64,000 nt of DNA. Origin: Microbispora rosea. GTDB lineage: Bacteria; Actinomycetota; Actinomycetes; Streptosporangiales; Streptosporangiaceae. Positions 25,975 through 35,394 of this stretch are shown here, in pieces. The notes below the pieces were generated by a model. The model was given only the letters and a program-made list of their open reading frames with translations. It had not been told where the DNA came from and did not search any database. The stretch is from NCBI RefSeq assembly GCF_900156315.1, contig NZ_FTNI01000034.1, positions 1 to 64,000 on the forward strand, written 5' to 3'. A program made the position numbers and the translations under genes. Positions within the stretch are counted from its first letter, which is position 1. Each line of letters starts with the position of its first letter.

Positions 25975-27095
25975 CGGGCCAGCTCCGCCTCGACCGCGGA
26001 CAGGACGCGCTCGCGGATCTCCGGCACCTCGATCTTCTCCAGCAGCTGGGCGAAGAAGCCGTGGATGACCAGGCGGCGGGCCTCGTCGAACGGGATGCCG
26101 CGGGCCTGCAGGTAGAAGATGTGCTCGTCGTCGAGGCGGCCGGAGGCGGACGCGTGGCCCGCTCCCGCGACCTCGCCGGTGAGAATCTCCAGGTTCGGCA
26201 CCGAGTCGGCGCGGGCGCCGTCGGTGAGGATGAGGTTGCGGTTCAGCTCGTAGGTGTCGGTGCCCTCGGCCTCGGCCCGGATGATCACGTCGCCGATCCA
26301 GACCGCGTGGGCGGCGTCGCCCTGCAGCGCGCCCTTGTAGGTCACGTTGCTGCGGCAGTTGGGCACGCTGTGGTCCACCAGCAGGCGGTGCTCCAGGTGC
26401 TGTCCCGCGTCCACGAAGTACAGCCCGGTCAGGTCGGCGTCGCCGCCCGGGGCGGTGTACGACACCGAGGGCGACAGCCGTACGAGGTCGCCGCCGAGGG
26501 TGACCACGAACGAGCGGAACGTCGCGTCCTTGCCGAGCCGCGCGTGGTGGTGCGAGACGTGCACGGCGTCGTCGTCCCAGTCCTGCAGGCTGACGACCTT
26601 GAGCGTCGCGCCCTCGGCCACGTCGAACTCGACGTTGTCGGCGTAGACGGCGCTGCCGCGGTGGTCGAGGACCAGCATGGCCTCGGCCATCGGCTCCACC
26701 GACACGAGGATGTGCCCGTAGGCGGCGGCGCCCGCCCCGGACCCCCGCAGCGTGATCACGGTGGGCCGGGAGGCGGCCGTCAGCTTCGGCACCGTGACGA
26801 CGGTGGCCTTCTCGAACGACGAGTAGGCCTGCGCGCTGACCCGGTCGGCCGGCGTGTAGGCCTTGCCGAGCCGGGCGTCGTCGCGGCCGACGGTCTCGAC
26901 ACGCACCTCGGGCGCGGCCTCGACGTCGACCACGACGCCGCCGGTGACGGCGGCCGTGCCGTTGTGCAGCCCCTTCAGCCGCGACAGCGGCGTGAAGCGC
27001 CACTCCTCCTCGCGGCCCGTCGGCACGGCGAAGTCGGCCACGTCGTACGACGACTTCTCGTGCAGCGTCGACAGCGGCTTGGTCTCCAGGCCCAT
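25971..27095 (-). CDS. sufD: Fe-S assembly scaffold subunit SufD
   Basis: A 374-residue partner of SufB in the SufBC2D complex. The N-terminal segment GREEEWRFTPLSRL is typical of SufD. The beta-helix core follows (HILVSVEPMAEAMLVLDH), then the C-terminal GEVAGAGHASASGRLDDEHIFYL, with the conserved His near RARGIPFDEA. It overlaps sufB by 1 bp and the Rieske gene by 4 bp, so all are made from one coupled message. Confidence 0.94.
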   Translation of the reverse strand: MGLETKPLSTLHEKSSYDVADFAVPTGREEEWRFTPLSRLKGLHNGTAAVTGGVVVDVEAAPEVRVETVGRDDARLGKAYTPADRVSAQAYSSFEKATVVTVPKLTAASRPTVITLRGSGAGAAAYGHILVSVEPMAEAMLVLDHRGSAVYADNVEFDVAEGATLKVVSLQDWDDDAVHVSHHHARLGKDATFRSFVVTLGGDLVRLSPSVSYTAPGGDADLTGLYFVDAGQHLEHRLLVDHSVPNCRSNVTYKGALQGDAAHAVWIGDVIIRAEAEGTDTYELNRNLILTDGARADSVPNLEILTGEVAGAGHASASGRLDDEHIFYLQARGIPFDEARRLVIHGFFAQLLEKIEVPEIRERVLSAVEAELAR

Positions 27096-28507
27096 CAGCC
27101 GACCGCTCCTTCCATCTGCAGCTCGATCAGGCGGTTGAGCTCCAGGGCGTACTCCATGGGCAGCTCGCGGGCGATCGGCTCGACGAAGCCGCGCACGATC
27201 ATGGCCATCGCCTCGTCCTCGCCGAGGCCGCGGCTCATCAGATAGAAGAGCTGGTCCTCCGACACCTTGGAGACCGTGGCCTCGTGGCCCATCGACACGT
27301 CGTCCTCGCGGACGTCCACGTAGGGGTAGGTGTCGGACCGGCTGATCTGGTCGACCAGCAGCGCGTCGCACTTGACGGTCGAGGCCGAGCCGGCCGCGCC
27401 CTCCTCGATCTGCACCAGGCCCCGGTAGGAGGTGCGGCCGCCGCCGCGCGCCACGGACTTGGAGATGATCGTCGAGGACGTCTTGGGCGCGAGGTGCACC
27501 ATCTTGGCGCCCGCGTCCTGGTGCTGGCCCTCGCCGGCGAAGGCGACCGACAGCGTCTCGCCCTTGGCGTGCTCGCCCATCAGGTAGACGGCCGGGTACT
27601 TCATCGTGACCTTGGAGCCGATGTTGCCGTCGATCCACTCCATGGTCGCGCCCTCGTACGCCACGGCGCGCTTGGTGACCAGGTTGTAGACGTTGTTCGA
27701 CCAGTTCTGGATCGTCGTGTAGCGGCAGCGGGCGCCCTTCTTCACGACGATCTCGACGACCGCCGAGTGCAGCGAGTCGGACGAGTAGATCGGCGCGGTG
27801 CAGCCCTCGACGTAGTGGACGTAGGAGTTCTCGTCCACCACGATCAGGGTCCGCTCGAACTGGCCCATGTTCTCGGTGTTGATCCGGAAGTAGGCCTGCA
27901 GCGGGATCTCGACGTTCACGTTCGGCGGCACGTAGATGAACGAGCCGCCCGACCACACGGCGGTGTTGAGCGCGGCGAACTTGTTGTCGCCCACCGGGAT
28001 CACCGTGCCGAAGTACTCCTTGAAGAGCTCCTCGTGCTCACGCAGGCCCGTGTCGGTGTCGACGAAGATGACGCCCTTCTCCTCGAGGTCCTCACGGATC
28101 TTGTGATAGACGACCTCGGACTCGTACTGGGCGGCGACGCCGGCGATGAGGCGCTGCTTCTCCGCCTCCGGGATGCCGAGCTTGTCGTAGGTGTTCTTGA
28201 TGTCGGGGGGCAGCTCGTCCCAGGACGCCGCCTGCTTCTCCGTCGAGCGGACGAAGTACTTGATGTTGTCGAAGTCGATGCCCGTGAGGTCGGAGCCCCA
28301 GGTCGGCAGCGGCTTCTTCCCGAACAGCCGAAGGCCCTTGAGGCGCAGGTCGAGCATCCACTCCGGCTCGTTCTTGAGCGCGGAGATGTTGCGGACGACC
28401 TCTTCGGACAGCCCACGACGGGCCGTGGCCCCCGCCACGTCCGTGTCGGCCCAGCCGAACTTGTAATTCCCGAGGCCTTCCAGCTCCGGGCGGTCGGTGA
28501 CAGTCAC
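27095..28507 (-). CDS. sufB: Fe-S assembly scaffold subunit SufB
   Basis: A 470-residue scaffold on which clusters are built. Highly conserved blocks include [45 protein letters not shown] (sulfur-accepting Cys region), [15 protein letters not shown] and the C-terminal [19 protein letters not shown]. There is no intein. The GTG start at 28507 is eight bases after AGGAG and overlaps the sufR stop (GTGA), which couples the two. Confidence 0.96.
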   Translation of the reverse strand: MTVTDRPELEGLGNYKFGWADTDVAGATARRGLSEEVVRNISALKNEPEWMLDLRLKGLRLFGKKPLPTWGSDLTGIDFDNIKYFVRSTEKQAASWDELPPDIKNTYDKLGIPEAEKQRLIAGVAAQYESEVVYHKIREDLEEKGVIFVDTDTGLREHEELFKEYFGTVIPVGDNKFAALNTAVWSGGSFIYVPPNVNVEIPLQAYFRINTENMGQFERTLIVVDENSYVHYVEGCTAPIYSSDSLHSAVVEIVVKKGARCRYTTIQNWSNNVYNLVTKRAVAYEGATMEWIDGNIGSKVTMKYPAVYLMGEHAKGETLSVAFAGEGQHQDAGAKMVHLAPKTSSTIISKSVARGGGRTSYRGLVQIEEGAAGSASTVKCDALLVDQISRSDTYPYVDVREDDVSMGHEATVSKVSEDQLFYLMSRGLGEDEAMAMIVRGFVEPIARELPMEYALELNRLIELQMEGAVG

Positions 28508-29292
28508 CTTCCGGACTCCTTGCTCGTCGATGTGCTCGATAGATGTGCGGCCGATAGACCGGTGGTGGTCGATGGATCGGCGGTCGTCGAATCGGGACGC
28601 GCGTGCCGTGCGGCCAGCGCGTGTGAACTCACGTGGGTGGTGCAGACCCCGTCGCCGTTGGCGATCGTGGCCAGGCGCTGCACCGGCGTGCCCAGCAGCC
28701 GGGCGAACGCCTCGGTCTCCGCCTCGCACAGCTGCGGAAACTGCGCCGCGACGTGCGCGACCGGGCAGTGGTGCTGGCACAGCTGCTCGCCGCCCTTGCC
28801 CGTCGCGGACGCCGACGCCGCGTAGCCCTCGGCGGACAGCGCCTCGGCCAGCACGCGGACCCGCTGCTCGGCGGGGACCTCACGCATCAGCGCGTCAAGC
28901 CGGCCCACCAGCCCGGACACCTGCGCCCGCGCGAACTCCGACACCGCCTCGCCGCCGAGCCGCTCGGCCAGGAAGCGCAGCGCGCTGCCCGCGAGGTCGT
29001 CGTAGGCGTGCACGAAGGCGCTGCGGCCCGCATCGGTGATCGCGAACATCTTCGCCGGCCTGCCGCGCCCCCGCTGGCCGCGCGGGCGCGCCGTACGGGG
29101 CTCTATCATGCCCTCGGCCAGCAACGCGTCGAGATGGCGGCGCACCGCGGCCGGGGTAAGCCCGAGCCGCTCGCCGAGCGCCGCCGCCGTCACCGGGCCG
29201 TGCTCCAGGATGAGCCGCGCCACCCTGGCGCGGGTGCCGCGCTCGGCGGTGATGTCCATGTGCACAGGGGACGCCGAAACGGGCCGTGTCAC
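28504..29292 (-). CDS. sufR: SufR-type Fe-S-sensing repressor
   Basis: A regulator of about 262 residues. The N-terminal winged HTH ([23 protein letters not shown]) is followed by the [19 protein letters not shown] wing. The C-terminal domain has four cysteines in a C-x3-C-x12-C-x27-C arrangement ([22 protein letters not shown]), close to the cluster-binding pattern of SufR. SufR represses suf genes when its cluster is intact. It leads the operon and overlaps sufB by 4 bp. GTG 29292 is chosen for GAGAAGG five bases before; ATG 29259 and earlier starts are possible. Confidence 0.88.
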   Translation of the reverse strand: MTRPVSASPVHMDITAERGTRARVARLILEHGPVTAAALGERLGLTPAAVRRHLDALLAEGMIEPRTARPRGQRGRGRPAKMFAITDAGRSAFVHAYDDLAGSALRFLAERLGGEAVSEFARAQVSGLVGRLDALMREVPAEQRVRVLAEALSAEGYAASASATGKGGEQLCQHHCPVAHVAAQFPQLCEAETEAFARLLGTPVQRLATIANGDGVCTTHVSSHALAARHARPDSTTADPSTTTGLSAAHLSSTSTSKESGR

Positions 29293-29406
29293 CACGGCCT
29301 TCTCGGCGCTCTGCTTCCCCTGCACGTTTTTCACAACATCAGTGTGCCGTAATTCCTTCCCCGGCGACAAACCCAAGGCGAGGTCGGCGGGGATGCAATT
29401 TCTCAC

Positions 29407-29425
29407 GCAGGTAAGCCTTACCTAA
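29407..29425. promoter_or_regulatory. Iron-box-like (DtxR/IdeR/DmdR) operator upstream of the SUF operon
   Basis: On the minus strand the 19-bp site TTAGGTAAGGCTTACCTGC matches the consensus TTAGGTTAGGCTAACCTAA at 15 positions. It lies 115 bp upstream of the chosen sufR start, between sufR and the divergent ABC gene. It suggests iron control by a DtxR-family repressor in addition to SufR. Confidence 0.75.
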
Positions 29426-29591
29426 CCTGCGACAACGCGACTTTTCCGCATCCTTTACCTCCCTGGACTGGAATGGCGGCACTCGCCGACGAGAGCGCGC
29501 CTCCCGCTCCCTAGACTCGATGCCGTCGACGATTGACCAGGGCGGCCCGCATCCGGCCGGCTCCGGCGGTCGGTGCTGCGAGGGGAGGCCG

Positions 29592-30554
29592 GTGGGAGTG
29601 CCGGGGGTTGACAGCACGTTCGAGAGCACGCTCGGCAGCGCGGGCGACGCCGCGCCGGCGGTAGAGATCGACGGGCTGGTCAAGCGCTACGGCGGCACCA
29701 CGGCCGTCGACGGGCTGACCCTCACCTGCGCGCGGGGCGCCGTCACGGCGATCCTCGGGCCCAACGGCGCGGGCAAGACCTCGACGATCGAGATCTGCGA
29801 GGGCTTCCGGCGGCCGGACGGCGGGACCGTGCGCGTGCTCGGCCTGGACCCGGCCGACCCCGCCCTGAAGCCGCGCCTGGGGATCATGCCGCAGACGGGA
29901 GGGGTGCCTCCCGCCGCCCGCGCGGGCGAGTGGCTGCGGGTGGTCTCCCGGTTCTACGCCCACCCGCTCGACCCCGACTCCCTGCTCGGCCTGCTCGGTC
30001 TGACCGACCACACGCGCACGCCGTACCGGCGGCTGTCGGGCGGCCAGCAGCAGCGCCTGTCGCTCGCGGCCGCGGTGATCGGGCGGCCGGAACTGGTCTT
30101 CCTCGACGAGCCGACCGCCGGTCTCGACCCGCAGGCGCGGCACGCCTGCTGGGACCTGGTCGCCGCGCTGCGCGCCGCCGGGGTCTCGGTGGTGCTCACG
30201 ACCCACCAGATGGACGAGGCCGAGAAGCTCTCCGACCACGTGGTGGTCATCGACCACGGCCGGGTGGTGGCCGAGGGCACGCCCGAGTCGCTGACCGGCG
30301 CCGAGCGCCAGCTCAGGTTCCGTGCCCGCCCGGGGCTCGACCTGGAGGAACTGCTGGCCGCGCTGCCGCCGGGCAGCGCCGCCAAGGAGTCGCCCTCGGG
30401 GCACTACATCATCGAGGGGCAGGTCGGCCCGCAGCTGCTCGCCACCGTCACGGCCTGGTGCGCCACCGAGGGCGTCACCACCGAGGACCTGCGCATCGAG
30501 CGGCGCACGCTGGAGGACGTCTTCCTCGAACTGACCGGCAGGGAGCTGCGGTGA
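29592..30554 (+). CDS. ABC transporter ATP-binding protein
   Basis: A 320-residue ATPase with Walker A GPNGAGKTS (about 55), signature LSGGQQQRLSLA, Walker B LVFLDEPTAGLD and switch TTHQMDEAE. The C-terminal DLRIERRTLEDVFLELTG is the usual end of drug-exporter ATPases. It overlaps the permease start by 4 bp (GTGA). A pair of this kind is commonly found next to sufR/ctaA in actinomycetes. GTG 29592 or 29598 follows GGGGAGG; the earlier ATG lies in non-coding-like sequence. Confidence 0.9.
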   Translation: MGVPGVDSTFESTLGSAGDAAPAVEIDGLVKRYGGTTAVDGLTLTCARGAVTAILGPNGAGKTSTIEICEGFRRPDGGTVRVLGLDPADPALKPRLGIMPQTGGVPPAARAGEWLRVVSRFYAHPLDPDSLLGLLGLTDHTRTPYRRLSGGQQQRLSLAAAVIGRPELVFLDEPTAGLDPQARHACWDLVAALRAAGVSVVLTTHQMDEAEKLSDHVVVIDHGRVVAEGTPESLTGAERQLRFRARPGLDLEELLAALPPGSAAKESPSGHYIIEGQVGPQLLATVTAWCATEGVTTEDLRIERRTLEDVFLELTGRELR

Positions 30555-31324
30555 CCACGATCGCCACGCTGGACCTCACGCCGCGGCCCGGGGCCGCGCC
30601 GCTGCACCGGATGGTCCTCGCCCAGGCGGGCGCGGAGATCCGGGCCATGCTGCGCAACGGCGAGCAGCTCCTGCTCACGATGATCATCCCGATCCTGCTG
30701 CTCGTCGGTTTCTCCACGGCCCCGCTGGTGGACGTCGGCGGCGGCGCGCGCGTCGACTTCGTCGCCCCCGGCATCCTCGCGCTCGCGGTCATGTCGACCG
30801 CGTTCACCGGGCAGGCGATCGCCACCGGCTTCGAGCGCAGGTACGGCGTGCTGAAGCGCCTGGGCGCGACCCCGCTGTCACGGACCGGGCTGCTGCTGGC
30901 CAAGACCGTCGCGGTCGTCGCCGTGGAGGTGCTGCAGGTCGTAGTGATCGTCGCGGTGGCGCTGGCGCTCGGCTGGTCGCCGCACGGCGACCCGCTGTGG
31001 GGCGTGCCGCTCCTCCTGCTGGGCACGGCGGCCTTCAGCGGCCTCGGCCTGCTCATGGCCGGCACGCTGCGGGCGGAGGCCACGCTGGCCGGCGCCAACC
31101 TCGTCTACCTGGTGCTGCTCGGGCTCGGCGGCGTGCTGTTCCCGCTGGACCGGTTCCCGGCCGGGGTGCAACACGTGCTCGGGCTGCTGCCGATCAGCGC
31201 GCTCACCTCCGGGCTGCGGACCGCCCTGAGCACCGGCGGCTTCCCCGGCGGCGCGCTGCTCGTGCTGCTGTGCTGGACGGTGGCCGCGCTCGCCCTTGCC
31301 GCCCGCACGTTCCGCTGGGAATGA
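30551..31324 (+). CDS. ABC-2 type transporter permease
   Basis: A 257-residue permease with six predicted membrane helices (LLLTMIIPILLLVGF, GILALAVMSTAFTGQAI, VAVVAVEVLQVVVIVAVALA, LLLLGTAAFSGLGLLMAG, LVYLVLLGLGGVLFPL, LLVLLCWTVAALALAA). RRYGVLKRLGATPLSR is the coupling helix region. It pairs with the preceding ATPase. Its stop codon starts a 20-bp repeat array. Confidence 0.9.
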   Translation: MTTIATLDLTPRPGAAPLHRMVLAQAGAEIRAMLRNGEQLLLTMIIPILLLVGFSTAPLVDVGGGARVDFVAPGILALAVMSTAFTGQAIATGFERRYGVLKRLGATPLSRTGLLLAKTVAVVAVEVLQVVVIVAVALALGWSPHGDPLWGVPLLLLGTAAFSGLGLLMAGTLRAEATLAGANLVYLVLLGLGGVLFPLDRFPAGVQHVLGLLPISALTSGLRTALSTGGFPGGALLVLLCWTVAALALAARTFRWE

Positions 31325-31384
31325 CCCGGGCCCGCGGCGAGTGACACGGGCCCACCGGGAGTGACACGGGCCCGCGGGGAGTGA
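31321..31384. repeat. 20-bp tandem repeat starting at the permease stop
   Basis: Units lie at 31321-31340, 31341-31360 and 31361-31380, with core GTGACACGGGCCCGCGGGGA, and a decayed fourth begins at 31381. The first contains the permease stop TGA (31322-31324); TGAC recurs at the same place in each. It is the fifth stop-anchored array of the window. Confidence 0.85.
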
Positions 31385-31475
31385 CGACGCCGGGGCCCCT
31401 ACCTGCGGCCTGACGGCCGGCGCATATGATTGCGGGCGTTTGTCTCTGATCAATGCCTTTTGTGGGGTTGCCGGC

Positions 31476-32387
31476 ATGACCGCTGAATCCCTTCCGGACG
31501 CCGAGTCGTATCGCGGGTGGCGGTCGCCGAGCAGGGCGCTGCGGGCCGCCTCCGACGCGATACCGCCCTCGGGGCTGGTGCTGCTGGGAATCCTGTCGGT
31601 CCAGGTCGGCGCCGGACTGGCCAAGAACCTGTTCACGCAGCTGTCCCCTTCGGCCGTGGTCTTCCTGCGCATCGCCACCAGCGCCGTCATGCTGCTGGCC
31701 GTCGTCCGGCCCAAGGTGCGCGGACTGTCGCGGCGCGACCTCGCCGTCGGCGTCGCGTTCGGGCTCAGCCTCGGCCTGATGAACCTGTCGTTCTACGAGG
31801 CCCTCGCCCGGCTGCCGATCGGGATCACGGTGGCCATCGAGTTCATCGGGCCGCTCACCCTGGCCGTGGTGTCCTCCCGCCGCCGGCTCGACCTGCTGTG
31901 GGTGGGACTGGCCGCCGCGGGCGTGATCCTGCTCGCCCCCTGGGGAGACGCGGGGACCGCGAGCTGGATCGGCATCGGGTTCGCGGCGCTGGCGGGGACG
32001 TTCTGGGCCGCCTACATCGTGTTCTCCGCGGCCACCGGCGCCCGCTTCCCCGGCGCTAGCGGGCTGTCGTTCGCCATGATCGTGTCCACGATCGTCGTCG
32101 CGCCCATCGGGGTCACCGCGGGCGGGAGCGATCTGCTGCGGCCCGAGATCCTGCTGGTCGGCGCGGGGGTGGGCCTGCTCTCCTCCGTCATCCCCTACTC
32201 GCTGGAACTCGAGGCCCTGCGCCGGATGCCCAAGCGGGTCTTCGGCATCCTGATGAGCCTGGAGCCCGCCGCCGCCGCGCTCGTCGGCCTCTTCGTCCTA
32301 CACGAGGTGCTCCAGGTCCGCGAGTGGGCGGCCATCGGCTGCGTGGTCGTCGCCTCGATCGGCGCCACCCGGGCGGGCGACGGCTGA
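31476..32387 (+). CDS. EamA/RhtA-family exporter
   Basis: A 303-residue membrane protein of the drug/metabolite transporter superfamily. It has about ten helices in two EamA halves (LVLLGILSVQVGAGLAKNL at the start; GFAALAGTFWAAYIVFSAATG in the second half). Typical motifs are PSAVVFLRIATSAV and IPYSLELEALRRMPKRVFGI, as in RhtA, which exports threonine and homoserine. Substrate inferred only from similarity. The ATG at 31476 is preferred to the TTG 36 bases earlier. It converges with the GntR gene, 10 bp away. Confidence 0.88.
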   Translation: MTAESLPDAESYRGWRSPSRALRAASDAIPPSGLVLLGILSVQVGAGLAKNLFTQLSPSAVVFLRIATSAVMLLAVVRPKVRGLSRRDLAVGVAFGLSLGLMNLSFYEALARLPIGITVAIEFIGPLTLAVVSSRRRLDLLWVGLAAAGVILLAPWGDAGTASWIGIGFAALAGTFWAAYIVFSAATGARFPGASGLSFAMIVSTIVVAPIGVTAGGSDLLRPEILLVGAGVGLLSSVIPYSLELEALRRMPKRVFGILMSLEPAAAALVGLFVLHEVLQVREWAAIGCVVVASIGATRAGDG

Positions 32388-32397
32388 GCCGCGCCGC

Positions 32398-33105
32398 TCA
32401 GGCCGGGGGCGGGTCGGCCGACCAGATCGCGCGCACGTGCTGGAGATGGTGGTTCATCAGGCGCTCGGCCGCGTGGGCGTCGCCGCGTACGAGGGCGTCG
32501 AGGAGATCGAGGTGCTCGCGCGCCGAGGACGCCAGCATCTGCGCGTCGGGCAGCCCGCGCAGCCCGTAGAGCCGGGCCCGGGCGCGCAGGTCCCTGACCG
32601 TCTCGACCAGCCGGGCGTTGCCCGACAACGCCAGCAGCGCGAGGTGGAATCGCTGGTCGGCCGCCACGTAGGCGAGCAGGTCGCCTCGTCCGGCGGCGGA
32701 GACGATCTCCTCGGCGATCGGGCGCAGCGCCTCGGCCCGCGCGCCCAGGGACTCTCCGGCGAGCCGGGTCACCGTGGGCACCTCGATCAGCCGCCTGATC
32801 TCGATGATCTCGTCGAGGTCGCGCTCGGACACCTCGGCGACCCGGAAGCCCTTGTTGCGCAGGGCCTCGAACAGGCCCTCCTTGGCGAGGTCGAGCATCG
32901 CCTCCCGCACCGGTGTGGCCGAGACCCCGAACCTGGCCGCCAGCGCGGGGGCCGAGTAGACGACGCCGGGCCGCATCTCCCCGGCCACCAGCGCGTCGCG
33001 CAGCGCCTGCGCCACCTGCTCGCGCAGGTTCTGCCGCGTTCCGGCGCCCGCCGCGCGGAGGTCGTCACGCTCACGGCTCGCCGGTCCGTTCCACGCCCCG
33101 CCCAT
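32398..33105 (-). CDS. GntR-family (FadR subgroup) transcriptional regulator
   Basis: A 235-residue regulator. The N-terminal winged HTH is LREQVAQALRDALVAGEM...ARFGVSATPVREAMLDL. The C-terminal all-helical FCD domain includes IEIRRLIEVPTV and DQRFHLALLALSGN. The metal-binding His residues of FCD domains fit DQRFHLAL and SAREHLDLLDAL. Ligand, perhaps an organic acid, is unknown. It may control the convergent EamA gene or itself. Start ATG 33105 has no good ribosome-binding site, so the N-terminus is uncertain. Confidence 0.88.
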   Translation of the reverse strand: MGGAWNGPASRERDDLRAAGAGTRQNLREQVAQALRDALVAGEMRPGVVYSAPALAARFGVSATPVREAMLDLAKEGLFEALRNKGFRVAEVSERDLDEIIEIRRLIEVPTVTRLAGESLGARAEALRPIAEEIVSAAGRGDLLAYVAADQRFHLALLALSGNARLVETVRDLRARARLYGLRGLPDAQMLASSAREHLDLLDALVRGDAHAAERLMNHHLQHVRAIWSADPPPA

Positions 33106-33268
33106 CGACCGGCCACCGCCCTCCTCGGTCCCGCACGGCCGATCGTACCGGCCCTGCCGGGGAAAACGATCAGTGCGTACCCGGACGGGCCCGAGGGAGC
33201 GGGGACGGCGCGGGCCTGGCCGGACGGCGCGCGGCCCGGAGAAGGGACCACCCCCATGGCCGCCTACG

Positions 33269-34276
33269 ATGAATTCCGTGAATCCCACGACTGACCGGAT
33301 CCGCGGCACGCTGCTCGCCCTGTATCGCTCGTTGAGGTTTCCCACGAACGAGTCGATGCGGCGGTGGGCCCTGGCGGCGATCGTGGTCAACGTCGGCATC
33401 ACCGTCACCGGCGCGGCCGTCCGCGTCACCGGCTCCGGCCTCGGCTGCCCGACCTGGCCGCGCTGCACGCCGGACAGCTTCGTCCCGGCGAGGATCGACA
33501 CGCACGCGCCGGTGAACATGGCGATCGAGTTCGGCAACCGCCTGCTGTCGTTCCTCGTGCTCGCGGTCGCGGCCGCGTGTGTGATCGCCGCCTGGCAGCT
33601 GTCGAGGGGCGAGCGCGGCCGCCCGGTCCTGCTGCGGCTCGCGCTGGTGCAGCCGGCCGGCGTCCTCGTCCAGGCCCTGTGGGGCGGTGTCGTTGTGCAC
33701 ACGCTGCTCAACCCTGTGACCGTCAGCGTCCACTTCCTGCTGTCCATCGGCATGACCGCCGCCGCCGTCGTGCTGTTCGCCCGGGCGGGCGAGGGTGACG
33801 CCCCGGCGGAGCGGCTGGTCCACAGGGACATTCGCACGCTCGCGTACGCGCTGTCCGCGGCGGCCTTCGCGCTGCTGCTGGCCGGAGTGGTGGTGACCGG
33901 CACCGGGCCGCACTCGGGGGACGAGGCGGCCTCCCGCTTCGGCTTCGACATCCAGAGCGTGGTGCGGCTGCACACCGACATCGCCTACGTCGTCGTCGGG
34001 CTGACGTTCGCCCTGCTGTTCGCCCTGCACGTCTCCGGCGCCCCCGGCCGCGCCCGGCGCGCCGCGATCGTGCTGCTCGGGGTGGAGCTGTCCCAGGGCG
34101 TGATCGGGTATGTGCAGTACTTCCTCGCCGTCCCCGCCGCCCTGGTGCTCCTGCACGTGCTGGGCGCCACGCTCGTGTGGGTCTGCGCGCTGCGCGTCGT
34201 GTTCTTCATGCGGACCCGGGGTCCCGCGCCCGCCCCCGCCCACGAGCAGCCGGAGCTCCACCACGCGGGGGTGTGA
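33269..34276 (+). CDS. ctaA: Heme A synthase (COX15/CtaA)
   Basis: A 335-residue membrane protein with eight predicted helices in two four-helix halves. It oxidises the C8 methyl of heme O to heme A for cytochrome aa3 oxidase. Conserved elements are GAAVRVTGSGLGCPTWPRC at the first half, with two Cys, the His pair in VVVHTLLNPVTVSVHFLLS, and RLHTDIAYV and VLLHVLGATLVW in the second half. CtaB, which makes heme O, is encoded about 11 kb away. GTG 33278 is an alternative start. Confidence 0.93.
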   Translation: MNSVNPTTDRIRGTLLALYRSLRFPTNESMRRWALAAIVVNVGITVTGAAVRVTGSGLGCPTWPRCTPDSFVPARIDTHAPVNMAIEFGNRLLSFLVLAVAAACVIAAWQLSRGERGRPVLLRLALVQPAGVLVQALWGGVVVHTLLNPVTVSVHFLLSIGMTAAAVVLFARAGEGDAPAERLVHRDIRTLAYALSAAAFALLLAGVVVTGTGPHSGDEAASRFGFDIQSVVRLHTDIAYVVVGLTFALLFALHVSGAPGRARRAAIVLLGVELSQGVIGYVQYFLAVPAALVLLHVLGATLVWVCALRVVFFMRTRGPAPAPAHEQPELHHAGV

Positions 34277-34282
34277 CCCGAG

Positions 34283-35011
34283 GTGGAGGGGCTATCCCCC
34301 GGGGGCGTCCTGTCCCGGGTCGTCCGCCCCTGGACCTGGTCGCGTACGGCACTGCGCCGGGGTTTCCAGGGCCTGGTGGCCCTGAGCGTGCTGCCGCTGG
34401 TGCCGATGACCTGGGCCTGGCTGACGAGCTCCGCCCACCGGGTGACCGCCGAGCCGGGCACGAACTGGACCGCCGAGGTGCCCGCGATGCCGGCCGCGCT
34501 CGTGCTGGGCGCGGGCGTCTGGAACGGGAAGCCCAGTGCGATGCTGGGCGCCCGGCTCGACATCGCCACCGAGCTGTACCGCACGGGCAAGGTGCGGGCC
34601 CTGCTGCTGTCCGGCGACAACAGCCGCAGGGACTACGACGAGCCCTCGATCATGCGTGACTACCTGATCGCGCACGGCGTCCCGGCCGGGAAGATCGTGC
34701 TCGACTACGCCGGGTTCGACACGTGGGACTCCTGCGTGCGGGCCAAGGAGATCTTCGGCGCGTCCCGTCTCGTCGTCGTGACCCAGGTGTTCCACCTCCC
34801 CCGGGCCGTCGCGCTGTGCCGTGCGGCGGGGCTGGACGCGTTCGGCGTCGGCGACGACTCCAGCCACGACTGGCCGGTGGAGACGCTGGCCTACGCCGTC
34901 AGGGAGTTCCCCGCCTGTGCCAAGGCCCTGGTGGACAGCCTGGTCCTGCACTCCTCGCCGCGTTTCCTCGGCCGCCGCGAGACCGCGCTCGACCGCGCGC
35001 TGACCGGCTGA
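34283..35011 (+). CDS. DUF218 (SanA/YdcF-like) membrane protein
   Basis: A 242-residue protein. A hydrophobic segment (GLVALSVLPLVPMTWAWL, about 30-47) anchors it. The DUF218 domain follows: AALVLGAGVWNGKPSAML, LLLSGDNSRRDYDEP, and VVVTQVFHLPRAVALCR. SanA of E. coli is linked to envelope barrier function and vancomycin sensitivity at high temperature, but its reaction is unknown. It begins only 6 bp after ctaA and may be co-transcribed. Downstream DNA has loose GCGTGACG-type repeats. Confidence 0.85.
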   Translation: MEGLSPGGVLSRVVRPWTWSRTALRRGFQGLVALSVLPLVPMTWAWLTSSAHRVTAEPGTNWTAEVPAMPAALVLGAGVWNGKPSAMLGARLDIATELYRTGKVRALLLSGDNSRRDYDEPSIMRDYLIAHGVPAGKIVLDYAGFDTWDSCVRAKEIFGASRLVVVTQVFHLPRAVALCRAAGLDAFGVGDDSSHDWPVETLAYAVREFPACAKALVDSLVLHSSPRFLGRRETALDRALTG

Positions 35012-35208
35012 GCGCACGAGCCCGGCGCGTGGCGCGTGACGGGCGGGGCGGCGCGCGGAGCGGCAGGCGGCGTGACGGCGAGGCGGCGAGCGTGACGAGC
35101 CGGGCGGCGAAACTTTCATCGGGCCACACGCCCTGAACTGGGCGGACGTGACGGGCGGAGGCGCGTCTACTGGCCGGTGACGGCCCCGCGCGTTAGGGTC
35201 CGGCCACG

Positions 35209-35222
35209 TGGGAGCGCTCCCA
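35209..35222. promoter_or_regulatory. CelR/CebR operator (perfect 14-bp palindrome)
   Basis: TGGGAGCGCTCCCA is exactly the operator of CelR (Thermobifida) and CebR (Streptomyces), LacI-family repressors released by cellobiose or cello-oligosaccharides. It sits between convergent genes, beyond the 3' end of the LPMO gene rather than before it. Confidence 0.9.
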
Positions 35223-35309
35223 CCATCCCCCGAGGGAGGTGAGGCCACACCCACAGTGGCTATCGCACCGCGGGTACGAGCGGATCCTCCTCCGCCCACC
35301 CATCGCGCA

Positions 35310-35345
35310 ACGCCCGGGGAGCCGCCGTGACGGCTTCCCGGGCGT
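35310..35345. terminator. Hairpin between the orphan operator and the LPMO gene
   Basis: Arms ACGCCCGGGGAGCCG and CGGCTTCCCGGGCGT pair over 15 bp with one G-T and a 6-base loop. It can end the LPMO transcript on the minus strand and any transcript started at the CelR/CebR box on the plus strand. Confidence 0.65.
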
Positions 35346-35394
35346 CTCCCGCGGACTCCGGCGCCGGGCCGTGCCGCGCGGGATCAGGCCCCGC

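Larger units (their letters stand above)
35012..35394. other. Intergenic region between convergent genes, with orphan CelR/CebR box
   Basis: About 380 bp between sanA-like and LPMO genes. It holds degenerate repeats around GCGTGACGG (35027-35110), a perfect CelR/CebR operator (35209-35222), a ribosome-binding-like GAGGGAGG before a GTG (35239), and a hairpin (35310-35345). The short frame from that GTG has no coding character. No other gene is supported. Confidence 0.6.
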
